Shown here: in pieces, positions 1 to 8,479 of the stretch
How positions within the stretch are numbered: position 1 is the first letter of the stretch
Layout: the number at the start of each line of letters is the position of its first letter
NCBI GenBank assembly: GCA_017440585.1
Contig: JAFSGW010000099.1
Location: 42,979 to 106,978 of the forward strand
Reading direction: 5' to 3'
From: Clostridia bacterium
GTDB lineage: Bacteria; Bacillota; Clostridia; UMGS1883
Length of the DNA stretch: 64,000 nucleotides
Notes under the pieces: generated by a model
Seen by the model: the letters and a program-made list of their open reading frames with translations, nothing else
Database searches by the model: none
What the model was told of the DNA's origin: nothing
Position numbers and translations under genes: made by a program

Positions 1-639
1 AACGTTGCATACATTCCCGCTGTATCCTTCCAGAATGATGACAACAGCGTATTCTCCGCTGCTATCACAAGCCTTAAGGAATCCAACTACAACAGAAAGT
101 ACACAGCTGTAGCTTATGCTAAGGTTCCCATGGCTGACGGCTCCGTTAAGGAATTTGTAACAGATGGCGTAACAAGAAGCATTTACCAGGTATCTGCAGG
201 TATCATGAAGAATGGTACAGCTGATGCAGAAAATGCAGCTTACACAGTTGAAGGCGTAGTTAAGAACGTTCTTAACGCTTACGTAAACCAGACAGGTATC
301 CGCCTTTCCTACACAGCTGACGGTATTGCAGTTGAAGAAAACAAGTACACAGGTGATGTATTCTTCACAGTTACATCTGAATCTGATGGCGACGACGGCT
401 TCAATGTTACAATCACTCCCGATGCAACATGGGGTACACCCGCTGAAATTGCAGAGTGGTGGACAGATTATGTAAGATTCAACAACAATAACAGCATTGC
501 AAAGGGTTATATTTCCGCAAACTACTATGTTGACGGCGAACCCGTATTTGTTCATGATGATGGTAGTCTTACATTCAACTTCGACACAACAGACGATGGC
601 ACAGGCGGTTTTGATGGCCCCTGGGTTCCCATTGGCTAA
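1..639 (+). CDS. C-terminal end of a large secreted/surface protein (5' end outside window)
   Basis: The frame is open from base 1 and ends in TAA at 637-639, so only the last 212 residues are visible. They are rich in Thr, Asn, Asp, Gly and aromatic residues and poor in Cys and Lys, as in extracellular beta-sandwich modules. A stretch like YTAVAYAKVPMADGSVKEF followed by TRSIYQV resembles a module seen near the C-terminus of long Clostridia surface proteins (recollection of the type, not a search). The tail is a low-complexity Asp/Thr/Gly linker (DDGTGGFDGPW). There is no sorting motif or SLH repeat in the visible part. Codon choice (GGT, CGT, AAG, ACA) matches the highly expressed genes further right, which suggests an abundant protein. 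The function is unknown. A strong hairpin terminator follows 21 bases after the stop. Confidence 0.8.
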   Translation, partial: NVAYIPAVSFQNDDNSVFSAAITSLKESNYNRKYTAVAYAKVPMADGSVKEFVTDGVTRSIYQVSAGIMKNGTADAENAAYTVEGVVKNVLNAYVNQTGIRLSYTADGIAVEENKYTGDVFFTVTSESDGDDGFNVTITPDATWGTPAEIAEWWTDYVRFNNNNSIAKGYISANYYVDGEPVFVHDDGSLTFNFDTTDDGTGGFDGPWVPIG

Positions 640-660
640 TTAAACAAACTAAAAATTAAA

Positions 661-688
661 GGGCAACCGCAATGCGGTTGCCCTTTTT
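661..688 (+). terminator. Rho-independent terminator of the surface-protein gene
   Basis: A perfect 10-bp stem, GGGCAACCGC / GCGGTTGCCC, with loop AAT is followed by five T. It lies 21 bases after the stop codon. Confidence 0.9.
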
Positions 689-710
689 GTGTGGGGTATG
701 AAAAATGAAA

Positions 711-734
711 GGGGCGACCAATGGTCGCCCCTAC
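711..734. repeat. REP-like palindrome, copy 1
   Basis: GGGGCGACC-AAT-GGTCGCCCC followed by TAC. It belongs to a dispersed family whose stem centre varies with compensating changes (ACC/GGT, TGC/GCA, ATT/AAT) while the outer GGGCG/CGCCC and a one-sided CTAC flank stay fixed. It lies just downstream of the RAYT gene. Confidence 0.8.
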
Positions 735-773
735 GTGGGGGACGGGAAAATGCTGCGACGTGTGGGAAACGTT

Positions 774-1238
774 TTACAAATAAAAGCAATCGTTTTCCCA
801 TTTTAATGGATTGGTATCAATATATGTCCAAATATTGTTGTAATCCTGTTGATTACGAATGATGTGGTCGTGAAAGGATTTTTGCCAAACAGGTGAACCG
901 ACTGTCTTGGATACAGCACCCTTGAATTGCTGAATTACAGTGGAAATTGTAGGGGCGTGCATTGCACGCCCGTTGTCGCACATAAGCAGAATATGTACGT
1001 GATTGGGCATAACAACATATTTATCAACGCGGATGTATGGATATAATGTTTCGATATTTAAAATAGCACTGTTCACAATTTCGCCGTATTGTGACAGTTG
1101 CGGGCGACCAATGGTCGCCCCTGCATCATCCCAGAATATACAAGCCTTGTCCTTTGTGCATACTGTTATAAAATATGCACCGCTACGGCTATAATCATAG
1201 TTTGGTAAACGATTAGGTTTGCGTTTAGGGAAATTCAT
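774..1238 (-). CDS. REP-associated tyrosine transposase (RAYT, IS200-like Y1 family)
   Basis: 154 residues. The frame stays open further upstream, but ATG at 1238 has an AAAGGA ribosome site and gives the normal family N-terminus (MNFPKRKPNRLPNYDYS). Visible family marks are the N-terminal GAYFITVCT strand, the metal-binding HUH-type motif VMPNHVHILL, and a C-terminal Tyr in the helix WTYIDTNPLKW that is the likely nucleophile. RAYTs are domesticated single-copy relatives of IS200/IS605 transposases that act on REP palindromes (known of the family). Here REP copies lie on both sides (711, 1286, 1347) and two lie inside the gene, read in frame as NGRAMHAPT (about 950-973) and AGATIGRP (about 1101-1124). 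The gene appears intact. Confidence 0.88.
   Translation of the reverse strand: MNFPKRKPNRLPNYDYSRSGAYFITVCTKDKACIFWDDAGATIGRPQLSQYGEIVNSAILNIETLYPYIRVDKYVVMPNHVHILLMCDNGRAMHAPTISTVIQQFKGAVSKTVGSPVWQKSFHDHIIRNQQDYNNIWTYIDTNPLKWENDCFYL
950..973. repeat. REP-like palindrome, copy 2, inside the RAYT coding region
   Basis: GTAGGGGCG-TGC-AT-TGCACGCCCG. The inner stem differs from copy 1 (TGC/GCA instead of ACC/GGT) but pairing is kept. It is read in frame by the RAYT gene. Confidence 0.75.
1101..1124. repeat. REP-like palindrome, copy 3, inside the RAYT coding region
   Basis: CGGGCGACC-AAT-GGTCGCCCCT, with the same arms as copy 1. It is read in frame on the minus strand as part of AGATIGRP in the N-terminal half of the transposase. 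Confidence 0.75.
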
Positions 1239-1285
1239 ATGTTGGTGATCCTTTCGTGATTGATATTTTGTTGGAGGTTGTGGAG

Positions 1286-1309
1286 CGGGCGACCAATGGT
1301 CGCCCCTAC
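1286..1309. repeat. REP-like palindrome, copy 4
   Basis: GCGGGCGACC-AAT-GGTCGCCC followed by CTAC, located 48 bases upstream of the RAYT start. Confidence 0.8.
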
Positions 1310-1346
1310 ATGGGGGATGGGGAAAATGCTGCGACTTACGGAAAAC

Positions 1347-1367
1347 GGGCGACCTATGGTCGCCCGT
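1347..1367. repeat. REP-like palindrome, copy 5, at the 3' end of the GH105 gene
   Basis: CGGGCGACC-TAT-GGTCGCCCG lies directly after the stop of the GH105 gene, flanked by AAAA on one side and TTTT on the other. It could serve as that gene's terminator. Confidence 0.75.
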
Positions 1368-1371
1368 TTTA

Positions 1372-3465
1372 TTACTTTGAGTAGGGAACAAGCTCTAAAA
1401 GGCTTACCCATTCGTTTATGGAATTACCGTGACCTACAACCTTGATATAACGTACCTTTTCCTTGATGAGGGTATAATTGAATTCCACACCCTGAGGTGC
1501 ATCGCCGTTGTAGTAAACCCTGTAGTTAACGCCGTCTACAGAAGCATGAATTTCATACTTGGTGCTGCGTTCTGCAAACTTCCAGAAGGCTGCACAAACC
1601 ATTTCAACATATTGCTCGCTTCCTAAGTCAAACACAATTTCACAGTCGCCCGTTGCAGCCCAGCGAGTCGCAATGTTGTTATCGAATGCATTTTCTGCAG
1701 GGTTTTCAGGCTCGGGGGTCTGGCTTGCTGTTGCTGAAACTATTTCAATTTTATTTTCGTTTTCTAATTCCGGTGTAACCACCTTATACTCCCAACCCTC
1801 CTGCTCGGGTCTTTCGGGAAGTGTGCCCGACTGAAGGATTTCCGAAAGCATGCCTGCAAGGGGAAGCTGCTGTGTGTAGAAGGGGTTTTCCTTACCGCCT
1901 ATAATTATGAGCTTATGCTCGTTGTTCCAGTACACGTATTTGCCTAATGCCTCTGCCGCAACCCTTAAAGGAAGGTAGGTTCTGCCGTTTACAATAACGG
2001 GAGCGGTGTTTGCCGTGTGCTTTTCAGAGTCCACATAATAATTGGGGCTGTTTATAACAAATTGAAGCACAGAATCGTCCTTAACCATTGTAACTGCCTG
2101 CAAATCTCCATTCCAGAGAACCTTTGCCTTTAAAGCCTCGCCCAATGCACGGAGGGGAACCATTGTAACGCCCTCTGTGTTAACAAAGGGTGGTGCATCA
2201 ATCGCCTTTACGGCTATGCCGTTGTAAACGTTTTCTGCACCTACCTTAAGTGCTACAGTGCCCATTGTTTTACGTGTGAGGTAGGGATACATATCGCCCT
2301 GAACACCGCCATAGTAGCGTGCTGCCTCGCAAAGTGCATACAAGGTTGCACCAACACCAAAGTTGAAGTTGCTCTCCAAATTTGTGGCATTTGTTGCCGC
2401 GGAGCCTATGTGCTGTGTGTAGCCCACAAAGCCGTCGGGATGAATTGCAGCCTCTGTTAAGTACTTGATGCCGCCCTCTGCATAGGGAAGATATGTTTCC
2501 TTATCAAGAAGCCCTGAGTTTATGCCGTAGTAGAGTGAATACGTGATAAAGCCCGTGCCGCTTGTTTCGTAGCCGTAGGGGTTCTGGTCACTTGTGGGGA
2601 AGTTTGCAAGCATGCTCTGTGTCCAGAAAACCCTGCCCTCGCTGTCGGTACGGGAGCAGTCAATACAAGCCTTTGCCATTTCAAGATATGTTTTCTTTAT
2701 CTCGTCGTAATGCTCCCAGGATTGGGGAATATCTTCAAAAACACGGGCAAATGCTGCCATTACCCAGCCAACACCACGTGCCCATATGTTCTTTTGTCCG
2801 TTAACACGGCTTTTTATGTAGCCCGGGTCACGGAAGAAAAGATTTGCAGGCTCGCCCTCGTAATTTATACCGCCCTCGCCGTCATACATTCTCTGTTTGC
2901 ACCATATAAAGGCACGGTACATAAAGTCAAGGTATTTTTCGTCCCCCGTTAAGGTGTAAAGCTTGGAATATACGGGCATTGCCATGTGAACGGCATCGCA
3001 CCAGGTCCAGTAATCGTCTCTGCCGGTAGCAATCTGTGAATTTGTAATTTCCAGTGTGCGGGCAATTTTCTTTTCGTCCTGCTGTTTGTCAAGGTTGTAA
3101 AGGTCAATATAAACCTGGAAGCAGGTCTGGTTGTCCGCATGATAAACATTTGAATTGCCCTTCCATGAAGACGGGTCAGTGCTTCTGTGGCCCTGCCACT
3201 GGTTGTGCTCTGCCCATTTTGTGGCATAGTCACGGTACTTTTCAATACCTGTTAAATAGTAGGCATCCATACAGCCTATGTAATAGGTTGCCACATCCCA
3301 CTCATAGCCGGGAGTCCAGGTGTGAGTTGCTATCCAGTGGTCGTTAACCTTTTTCACATAGCCTTCAAGCTCCTCGTAGGTGTAGGCGTTATCTGCAAGT
3401 GCCATCTGCGGCACCATTGAGAGAAGCATTGCAAGGATTAGCAGTGTTGATAAAACTTTTTTCAT
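1372..3465 (-). CDS. Secreted GH88/GH105 unsaturated uronyl hydrolase with copper-amine-oxidase-like and F5/8 C domains
   Basis: 697 residues from ATG 3465 (AAGGAGG site). Residues 1-24 are a signal peptide ending ALADNA. Residues about 28-395 match the alpha6/alpha6 barrel of GH105/GH88 (YteR type), which removes the 4,5-unsaturated uronic acid left by pectate or rhamnogalacturonan lyases. WCDAVHMAMPVY holds the likely catalytic Asp157, and WARGVGWVMAAF is a family signature. Residues about 405-525 form a stalk domain of the copper amine oxidase N type (TMVPLRALGEALKAKVLWN, YLPLRVAAEALGKYVYW), and about 570-697 a discoidin/F5-8 type C domain that probably binds carbohydrate. The product should feed the kduI-kduD-kdgK cluster 10 kb away. 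Its ribosome site overlaps the stop of the gene before it. Exact substrate is not decided by sequence. Confidence 0.9.
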   Translation of the reverse strand: MKKVLSTLLILAMLLSMVPQMALADNAYTYEELEGYVKKVNDHWIATHTWTPGYEWDVATYYIGCMDAYYLTGIEKYRDYATKWAEHNQWQGHRSTDPSSWKGNSNVYHADNQTCFQVYIDLYNLDKQQDEKKIARTLEITNSQIATGRDDYWTWCDAVHMAMPVYSKLYTLTGDEKYLDFMYRAFIWCKQRMYDGEGGINYEGEPANLFFRDPGYIKSRVNGQKNIWARGVGWVMAAFARVFEDIPQSWEHYDEIKKTYLEMAKACIDCSRTDSEGRVFWTQSMLANFPTSDQNPYGYETSGTGFITYSLYYGINSGLLDKETYLPYAEGGIKYLTEAAIHPDGFVGYTQHIGSAATNATNLESNFNFGVGATLYALCEAARYYGGVQGDMYPYLTRKTMGTVALKVGAENVYNGIAVKAIDAPPFVNTEGVTMVPLRALGEALKAKVLWNGDLQAVTMVKDDSVLQFVINSPNYYVDSEKHTANTAPVIVNGRTYLPLRVAAEALGKYVYWNNEHKLIIIGGKENPFYTQQLPLAGMLSEILQSGTLPERPEQEGWEYKVVTPELENENKIEIVSATASQTPEPENPAENAFDNNIATRWAATGDCEIVFDLGSEQYVEMVCAAFWKFAERSTKYEIHASVDGVNYRVYYNGDAPQGVEFNYTLIKEKVRYIKVVGHGNSINEWVSLLELVPYSK

Positions 3466-3478
3466 TTTTATTTCCTCC

Positions 3479-3976
3479 TTAAATAAATTTAATATCATCA
3501 AGAATTCGTGAGAAGGCTTCAAGAAACTTTTTTGTTTCAGCATTTTCAAGGAGCAATTTGCCCACCTTTTCCACGGCTTTTACAAAGTCGGGCTCAAAAT
3601 CCTCCACATAAAGGGAGGAGAGAGGGCACATGCCGTTGGCACGGGGGTCAACAATAACCTCTAATTCCCCGTCCTTTGCTATGTAAGGCGTTAAGGGGAA
3701 AATCCTGCAGGAGAGAGGCCGCAGATTTCTGTCACACACACCGTCGCAGGAAAAAAGCGGTGCAAATTTGCCTTTATCGTATTCAAAATCCGTTTCGGAA
3801 ATGCTTGCCCAGGAGGGAAGTGAGGTATACATTTCCTCCTCAAAGGGGAAAAGGTACATTCCGTCCCCGTCCTTATCGCCCTCACAGCACGCCTTGTTGC
3901 AGGCTCTGCCACAGTCACCGCGGAGAGGGGTAAGGGTGCCTAAGGCAGCATAAATATTATTATAAAAATCTTTCAT
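3479..3976 (-). CDS. Cysteine-rich conserved hypothetical protein (YkgJ-like metal-binding type)
   Basis: 165 residues from ATG 3976, five bases after the metA stop; GGGAGG inside the metA end is a workable if distant ribosome site, and an in-frame TTG at 4003 is possible. An N-terminal CGRACNKACC cluster, then CDGVCDRNLRPLSCRIFP and a later Cys (NGMCPLSSLY) give a pattern of paired cysteines that resembles the zinc/iron-chelating CxxCxxCC (UPF0153) group, where a metal site is presumed. No enzyme motif is visible and there is no signal peptide, so it is cytoplasmic. Its TAA at 3479-3481 lies in the ribosome site of the GH105 gene, so the two are probably cotranscribed with metA. Function unknown. 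Confidence 0.7.
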   Translation of the reverse strand: MKDFYNNIYAALGTLTPLRGDCGRACNKACCEGDKDGDGMYLFPFEEEMYTSLPSWASISETDFEYDKGKFAPLFSCDGVCDRNLRPLSCRIFPLTPYIAKDGELEVIVDPRANGMCPLSSLYVEDFEPDFVKAVEKVGKLLLENAETKKFLEAFSRILDDIKFI

Positions 3977-3981
3977 AACTA

Positions 3982-4914
3982 TTACCTGTTGCCTCCCGTG
4001 CAATCGTCAAGATTGTAGGGTGTTGTCTGGTATACAAAGTAGTTCAGCCAGTTGGAGAAAAGCAGGTCATTATGGCTTCTCCAGGTTACAAGGGGTGTGT
4101 TGTCGGGGTTATCGTCGGGGTAATAGTTTTTGGGCAGGGGAACATTGTCAAGCCCCTTTGCCATGTCACGCTTATATTCCTTGTCCAGTGTGTCGAACTC
4201 ATATTCGCTGTGACCCGTTACGAAAACACGTGAATCGTCCTCGCTCTTTACAAGGTAAACCCCGGCTTCGTCACTTACAGCTAAAATGTTAAGGTCCTCA
4301 TGCTTTTCAATATCGGACTGAAGCACCGTTGTGTGGCGTGAATGAGGTGCACGGAACACCTGGTCAAAGCCACGCATGAGACGGGAGGAGGGGTAGAGGT
4401 TTTTGTGCTCAAACACACCGAAAACCTTCTCGGGCAGTATAACCTTGTTTATGCCGTGGAAATAGTAAAGTGCCGCCTGAGCCGCCCAGCAGATAAACAT
4501 ACTGCTTGTAACGTTTGTTTTCGACCACTCAAAAATTTCGCACATTTCCTGCCAGTAGTCAACCTCTTCAAAGGGAATCATCTCCACGGGTGCACCTGTT
4601 ACAATCATTGCATCGTAGCGGTTGTGCCTGATTTCCGCAAAGGTTGTGTAAAAGGTTTTAAGGTGCTCCTCGCTTGTGTTTTTCGATTCATGTGAGTCCA
4701 TGCGGATGAAAATGGGCTCAATCTGTAAGGGGGTGTTGGAGAGTGCACGGAGAAGCTGTGTTTCCGTCGTTATTTTTGTGGGCATTATATTCACAATAAC
4801 AATTTTAAGGGGACGGATGTCCTGACTTAAGGCACGTGTCTCCGTCATAACAAATATATTTTCACTCATAAGTGTTTTTGTTGCGGGTAAATCGTTAGGT
4901 ATTTTAATAGGCAT
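3982..4914 (-). CDS. metA: Homoserine O-acetyltransferase (MetA family)
   Basis: 310 residues from ATG 4914 (AGAAAGGA site), full family length. It acylates homoserine in methionine synthesis. Catalytic Cys142 ([14 protein letters not shown]), His235 and Glu237 (TGHSEYEF) fall exactly at the known E. coli/B. cereus positions. Residue 111 is Glu ([16 protein letters not shown]). In this family Glu111 goes with acetyl-CoA use and Gly111 with succinyl-CoA use, so O-acetylhomoserine is the expected product. A perfect promoter lies upstream; I saw no SAM riboswitch or T-box in the short leader. Two genes follow closely in the same direction (Cys-rich protein, GH105). Confidence 0.95.
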   Translation of the reverse strand: MPIKIPNDLPATKTLMSENIFVMTETRALSQDIRPLKIVIVNIMPTKITTETQLLRALSNTPLQIEPIFIRMDSHESKNTSEEHLKTFYTTFAEIRHNRYDAMIVTGAPVEMIPFEEVDYWQEMCEIFEWSKTNVTSSMFICWAAQAALYYFHGINKVILPEKVFGVFEHKNLYPSSRLMRGFDQVFRAPHSRHTTVLQSDIEKHEDLNILAVSDEAGVYLVKSEDDSRVFVTGHSEYEFDTLDKEYKRDMAKGLDNVPLPKNYYPDDNPDNTPLVTWRSHNDLLFSNWLNYFVYQTTPYNLDDCTGGNR

Positions 4915-4939
4915 AAAATCAGTCCTTTCTGTACTTATA

Positions 4940-4968
4940 ATTATAGCTGAAATAAAGCCTTTAGTCAA
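4940..4968 (-). promoter_or_regulatory. Sigma-A type promoter of metA
   Basis: On the minus strand TTGACT (4968-4963), 17-bp spacer, TATAAT (4945-4940), 26 bases before the metA start. Confidence 0.88.
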
Positions 4969-4976
4969 CATAATGG

Positions 4977-5005
4977 TTGACGGCAGGGGCTTTTAGATAT
5001 AAAAT
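4977..5005 (+). promoter_or_regulatory. Sigma-A type promoter of the glycosidase-like gene
   Basis: TTGACG (4977-4982), 17-bp spacer, TAAAAT (5000-5005). Divergent from the metA promoter. The spacer contains AGGGGCTTTT in the same register as in the promoter at 9214-9242. Confidence 0.82.
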
Positions 5006-5033
5006 ATATGTATCAAAATTTGGAGAAATGTGT

Positions 5034-6518
5034 ATGAAGGATTTAGCATATTTTAAAATAGAAGAAGATATGACTCCCCGTGACGCATCGGATGCACTTG
5101 AAATGGCAAAAAAGGCAGGCTTTGACGAGGTAATTGTCTATCATCACGAAAAGGCAGACATTACAAATGCCTCCTACCTGGAGCAGCTTTTGTCCCTTTT
5201 CCGTGGGGCATACCGCCACAAGGTGGCACTCTATATTGCCGATGACCGATACGATTTTTCAGGCACGGGCTTCGGTCAGCTTTCCTCTGTAAAAGAGCTG
5301 TGGCAGAAGGTTATGGTCATAAAGGAAAAAAGCGAGGTCTGCCAGGGAGAGGAAATCCTCTGTGAGTATAAAGATAACTGTGTGGTTGCCACTCTTCCGC
5401 CCGCACTTGACAAGTTCCCCTACGGTCACATGCCCGATTTAACAAACCCCGACAGTGCCCGTCTTATTATTGAAGGGGTGTACAAGCCTCTTATCAACGA
5501 GTTTAAAAAGTTTGTTGGATACGAATTCAGGGGATTTTTGTGCAATTGCCCTATATGGGACTGTGCGGAATACGAAACCGTGCCCTACAGCAAGGCTGCT
5601 GTGGAGAGATTCCTGGAGGATGCTCCTCTTCCTGAGGTGGATTTGTTTTTTGCAGCAGCGAAGGAGGAAAGCCCGTCGGCGGGATGGAGTGATTATCTGG
5701 AATGCTTTGATATAGAAGAAAGCTTTGTGTTGCCACTGAAAAAGTTCTGTGATGAAAACAACCTTGAGCTTGCCATAGCAACGGGAACGAGTAGTGTGTC
5801 TGAAGAATTCGGGAAGGAAAACAGTTCGATTTTCATCAACCCGTATGGTGATAATTGCTATATGCCTGACGTTGCGAAAAGCTACGATGCCGTATTGGCG
5901 TATAAGCATAAATGCGGGTGTGTTATAAAAATAGCAAAAGGAATGGAAATGCTTAAAAACATCGGCAGGATTTTTGAGGAATACCCCAACTGTGACTGTG
6001 TGAAGCTTTGTGATTTTAAAGGCACCGATAAAAACTGCTGTGTTCTCATAAACCACAAAAAGGAAGAGGTGTCCTTAGGGCTTCTCATGCCGGGCGAATG
6101 GGCAATTTATGACTGGGAGAGGGACATTGTTTACGACTTTGAGCCAAAAAGGACTTACACCTTTCCTCCCGAGAGCTTTTTATGCCTTGTTAAAAAGGAG
6201 GGTGCAATGTACCCTGAGCCCTTGGGAATAAAGGCAGGCGGTGTTATCACAAAGGAGCTTGAAGTGGCAGAAACCATCCCCTATAAGGAGGAGGGCGGTA
6301 AATTCACCTTTACCCTTCCCGGGGAAGGTCTTTCCGGAAAATATATTGAGCTTGCAGGCGATGGCGGTTATGTGGCTGTGAAATTAGGCTATAACCAATA
6401 CAAAACCTTAACACGTGCCGTTTACCCTCTTTACGACTTTTTGTGCGGACAGGAATGCCGGGGCGAAACAGACGGAAAAATTACAGAAATACGTATAATG
6501 AAAGAGACCGAAGCATAA
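5034..6518 (+). CDS. Cytoplasmic TIM-barrel, glycoside-hydrolase-like protein of unknown function
   Basis: 494 residues from ATG 5034; TGGAG is 8 bases upstream of this ATG but too close to an in-frame ATG at 5028. There is no signal peptide or membrane segment. The N-terminus (DASDALEMAKKAGFDEVIVY) and the stretch MPDLTNPDSARLIIEGVYKP followed by FVGYEFRGFL resemble the barrel region of large uncharacterised glycosidases, where the equivalent strand normally ends in a ThrAspGluPro motif. Here it ends in CNCPIWDC, so the expected acidic catalytic residue seems lost. The last 150 residues (LPGEWAIYDWERD, FTLPGEGLSGKYIEL) look like beta-sandwich modules. Thirteen or more cysteines are notable. 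It could be a non-catalytic sugar-binding or scavenged enzyme. No named family is claimed. Confidence 0.65.
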   Translation: MKDLAYFKIEEDMTPRDASDALEMAKKAGFDEVIVYHHEKADITNASYLEQLLSLFRGAYRHKVALYIADDRYDFSGTGFGQLSSVKELWQKVMVIKEKSEVCQGEEILCEYKDNCVVATLPPALDKFPYGHMPDLTNPDSARLIIEGVYKPLINEFKKFVGYEFRGFLCNCPIWDCAEYETVPYSKAAVERFLEDAPLPEVDLFFAAAKEESPSAGWSDYLECFDIEESFVLPLKKFCDENNLELAIATGTSSVSEEFGKENSSIFINPYGDNCYMPDVAKSYDAVLAYKHKCGCVIKIAKGMEMLKNIGRIFEEYPNCDCVKLCDFKGTDKNCCVLINHKKEEVSLGLLMPGEWAIYDWERDIVYDFEPKRTYTFPPESFLCLVKKEGAMYPEPLGIKAGGVITKELEVAETIPYKEEGGKFTFTLPGEGLSGKYIELAGDGGYVAVKLGYNQYKTLTRAVYPLYDFLCGQECRGETDGKITEIRIMKETEA

Positions 6519-6535
6519 GCTTCGGTCTCTATTTT
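6503..6535. terminator. Bidirectional terminator between convergent genes, stop codon in the loop
   Basis: A perfect 12-bp stem AGAGACCGAAGC / GCTTCGGTCTCT (6503-6514 / 6519-6530) has the loop ATAA, which contains the TAA stop (6516-6518) of the rightward gene. ATTTT follows on the plus strand. The leftward ABC gene ends at 6534, so both genes probably use it. Confidence 0.8.
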
Positions 6536-8171
6536 AGTTCACATTTAATTTTCCGTCTGTTAAGGTAAGCACCTTATCGCAGTAATCAAGCACCTTTTTT
6601 CGGTGGGTTATAATAAGCACGGTTTTGCCCTTCTCTGCCTTGAGGGAATTAAGAAGCCTGATTTCCGTGTCCTCATCAAGGGCACTTGTTGCCTCGTCAA
6701 GAAGAAGGATGGGTGTTTTACGTGCTAAGGCACGGGCAATGGCAATTCTCTGCACCTGCCCTTCGCTGAGGCCTGAGCCCTTTTCGCCCAGCTTTGTGTC
6801 CAGCCCGTCGGGAAGAGAGTCTACAAAGTCCATCTGTGCAATGCGGGCGGCTTCCTCAATGGTTTTTCTGTCAATGTCCGAATAAAAGGCAATATTGTCG
6901 GCAATTGTTCCCGATATGAGCATGTTGCCCTGGGGCACATAGCCAAAAAGTGACCTTAAGGATGCATCAATTTTTCTGTCGGGGTCACCCTGTATGTACA
7001 TTCTGCCCTCTATGGGGTCAACAAGGCTTAAGAGAAGGCGTATTATGGTGCTTTTGCCCGCTCCGGAAATGCCGCAAAGGGCAACAAATTCACCCTTGTG
7101 AATGCACATTGAGGCAGAATCAAGAATTTTATCGTTCCCGTAGGAAAAGCTTACACGGTCAAAAACAATAGCCGAAAAATCGCTGAGCACGCCCTTTGGT
7201 GCCGTGTTGAAGCCTTCGTCGGCGGCAAGAGTTTCAAATTCCAGAATCCTCTCCGCAGAGGCAAGCATGTTCTGATAGGTAACAAGGAGCGAGCCCATAG
7301 ACCTTGCAGGGGACTGCACCTGGTTAACAAGCTGTATCATGGCTGTGAAATCACCAAAGGAAAGCACCGAGGTTGCTATACGAAAGGCGCCCCACAAAAT
7401 GGTGAAGGCATAACCGCCGGTGAAGAGCACCATCATGCTCACGTTGGCAAGAATGTTCCATGCATTACGCCTCAGCCTTAAGGAAAGTGTTTCCTTCTGT
7501 ATGTTTTTAAGGGCACGGGAAGAGCCCTTTTCCCCTCCGAAAGCTTTCACAACAGTAAGGTTCTGCACGCTCTCAAGCATAAAGCTTAAGGCATTGCCTT
7601 CACTTTTTTGCACTTCCTTGTGGAAAAACTTCATTTTTTTGCTGTAAAGCCTTCCTAAAAGAAGGAGCAGGGGAGATATAATGCAAATGATAAGAGCAAA
7701 TTGAAAATCGATTGTGAAAAGTGCCCACAGTGCAAGCACAATCCTTGTAATAAACATTGCCCCGTGAGGGAGAATGTGCATTATACCGCTTGTTATAACG
7801 TTTGTGTCGCTCTTTATGCGGTTTACAATTTCACCTGAATGAAACTTACTTACATCGCTCCACTTTTTGCCTAAAACAGCGGCAAAAAGCCTTTCGCGGA
7901 AACGCAATTCCATTTTGCTTCCGAAGGAAACGGTCATACGGCTGTTTGCCATACGGAGCAGTATTTCAATTACTATTAAGCCAATAAGAATGCCACCCTC
8001 TTCAAAAAGAGGCTGCATTGCACCTGCCACCGCATAGTCCACAAGGTTTTTCGACAAAAGTGCAAAAACTATTGTGCACACGCTTATTGCAATGTTTGTG
8101 ATAATAAGCACCACAAGAAGCGGCAGTATGAAAAGTGAATTGGCAATTATCCATTTTAAGGGCTTGTTCAT
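6534..8171 (-). CDS. ABC exporter, fused membrane and ATPase domains
   Basis: 545 residues, a half-transporter of type IV exporter fold that should work as a dimer. Six membrane helices span about residues 10-300, followed by the ATPase: Walker A CGISGAGKST, Q-loop GYVPQGN, signature GLSEGQVQRIAIARAL, Walker B ILLLDEATSALDE and the switch His in IITHRKK. All ATPase residues are present. It starts 20 bases after the PqqD-family gene and shares its promoter, which makes export of a ribosomally made peptide, or of a product whose synthesis uses one, a reasonable inference. There is no N-terminal C39 peptidase domain, so it would not process a leader itself. Multidrug or lipid export cannot be excluded. 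Confidence 0.9.
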   Translation of the reverse strand: MNKPLKWIIANSLFILPLLVVLIITNIAISVCTIVFALLSKNLVDYAVAGAMQPLFEEGGILIGLIVIEILLRMANSRMTVSFGSKMELRFRERLFAAVLGKKWSDVSKFHSGEIVNRIKSDTNVITSGIMHILPHGAMFITRIVLALWALFTIDFQFALIICIISPLLLLLGRLYSKKMKFFHKEVQKSEGNALSFMLESVQNLTVVKAFGGEKGSSRALKNIQKETLSLRLRRNAWNILANVSMMVLFTGGYAFTILWGAFRIATSVLSFGDFTAMIQLVNQVQSPARSMGSLLVTYQNMLASAERILEFETLAADEGFNTAPKGVLSDFSAIVFDRVSFSYGNDKILDSASMCIHKGEFVALCGISGAGKSTIIRLLLSLVDPIEGRMYIQGDPDRKIDASLRSLFGYVPQGNMLISGTIADNIAFYSDIDRKTIEEAARIAQMDFVDSLPDGLDTKLGEKGSGLSEGQVQRIAIARALARKTPILLLDEATSALDEDTEIRLLNSLKAEKGKTVLIITHRKKVLDYCDKVLTLTDGKLNVN

Positions 8172-8191
8172 AGCTTTGCCCCTTTCTTCAG

Positions 8192-8449
8192 TTATTCGTC
8201 AAGAATGCCCGATGCACGGAGCTTTTCAATAAATGCCCCAACATCGCTCTTGGCTCTTTCAAGGTCAACCTCGTATTCCTCAGTGAGCTTTACGGCTGTT
8301 TCATCACAGCTTAATCCCTCAGAGAGACAACCGAAGATAAATGCACCTGTTTCGTTCATTGTCTGCATGGTTGTATCCTCACCGTCTGTTGCCACAAGCA
8401 TGTAGCTTCCCATAACTTTTTTTACTATATAACCGGATTTTATTTTCAA
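8192..8449 (-). CDS. PqqD-family protein (peptide-leader recognition fold)
   Basis: 85 residues from TTG 8449, chosen because AAAGGG lies 8 bases upstream; a GTG at 8458 overlaps that site. The pattern LKIKSGYIVKKVMGSYMLV, then MNETGAFIFGCLSEGLSCDE, then a C-terminal helix ending LRASGILDE is typical of PqqD. This winged-helix domain binds leader peptides for radical SAM or other RiPP enzymes (RiPP recognition element; known of the family). No maturase, precursor peptide or protease was found next to it; only the ABC exporter follows. Stand-alone PqqD proteins of this type also occur with wall or teichoic-acid functions in some Clostridia, so the RiPP role is an inference. Confidence 0.8.
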   Translation of the reverse strand: MKIKSGYIVKKVMGSYMLVATDGEDTTMQTMNETGAFIFGCLSEGLSCDETAVKLTEEYEVDLERAKSDVGAFIEKLRASGILDE

Positions 8450-8479
8450 GGTAATCACCCTTTCAGTATTATCTCCTTA

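Noticed and set aside
4915..5033. SAM riboswitch or T-box before metA
   Set aside because: The leader is under 30 bases after the predicted start, too short for either.
5439..6056. A 205-codon open frame opposite the glycosidase-like gene
   Set aside because: No start signal; the plus-strand frame has promoter, ribosome site and terminator.
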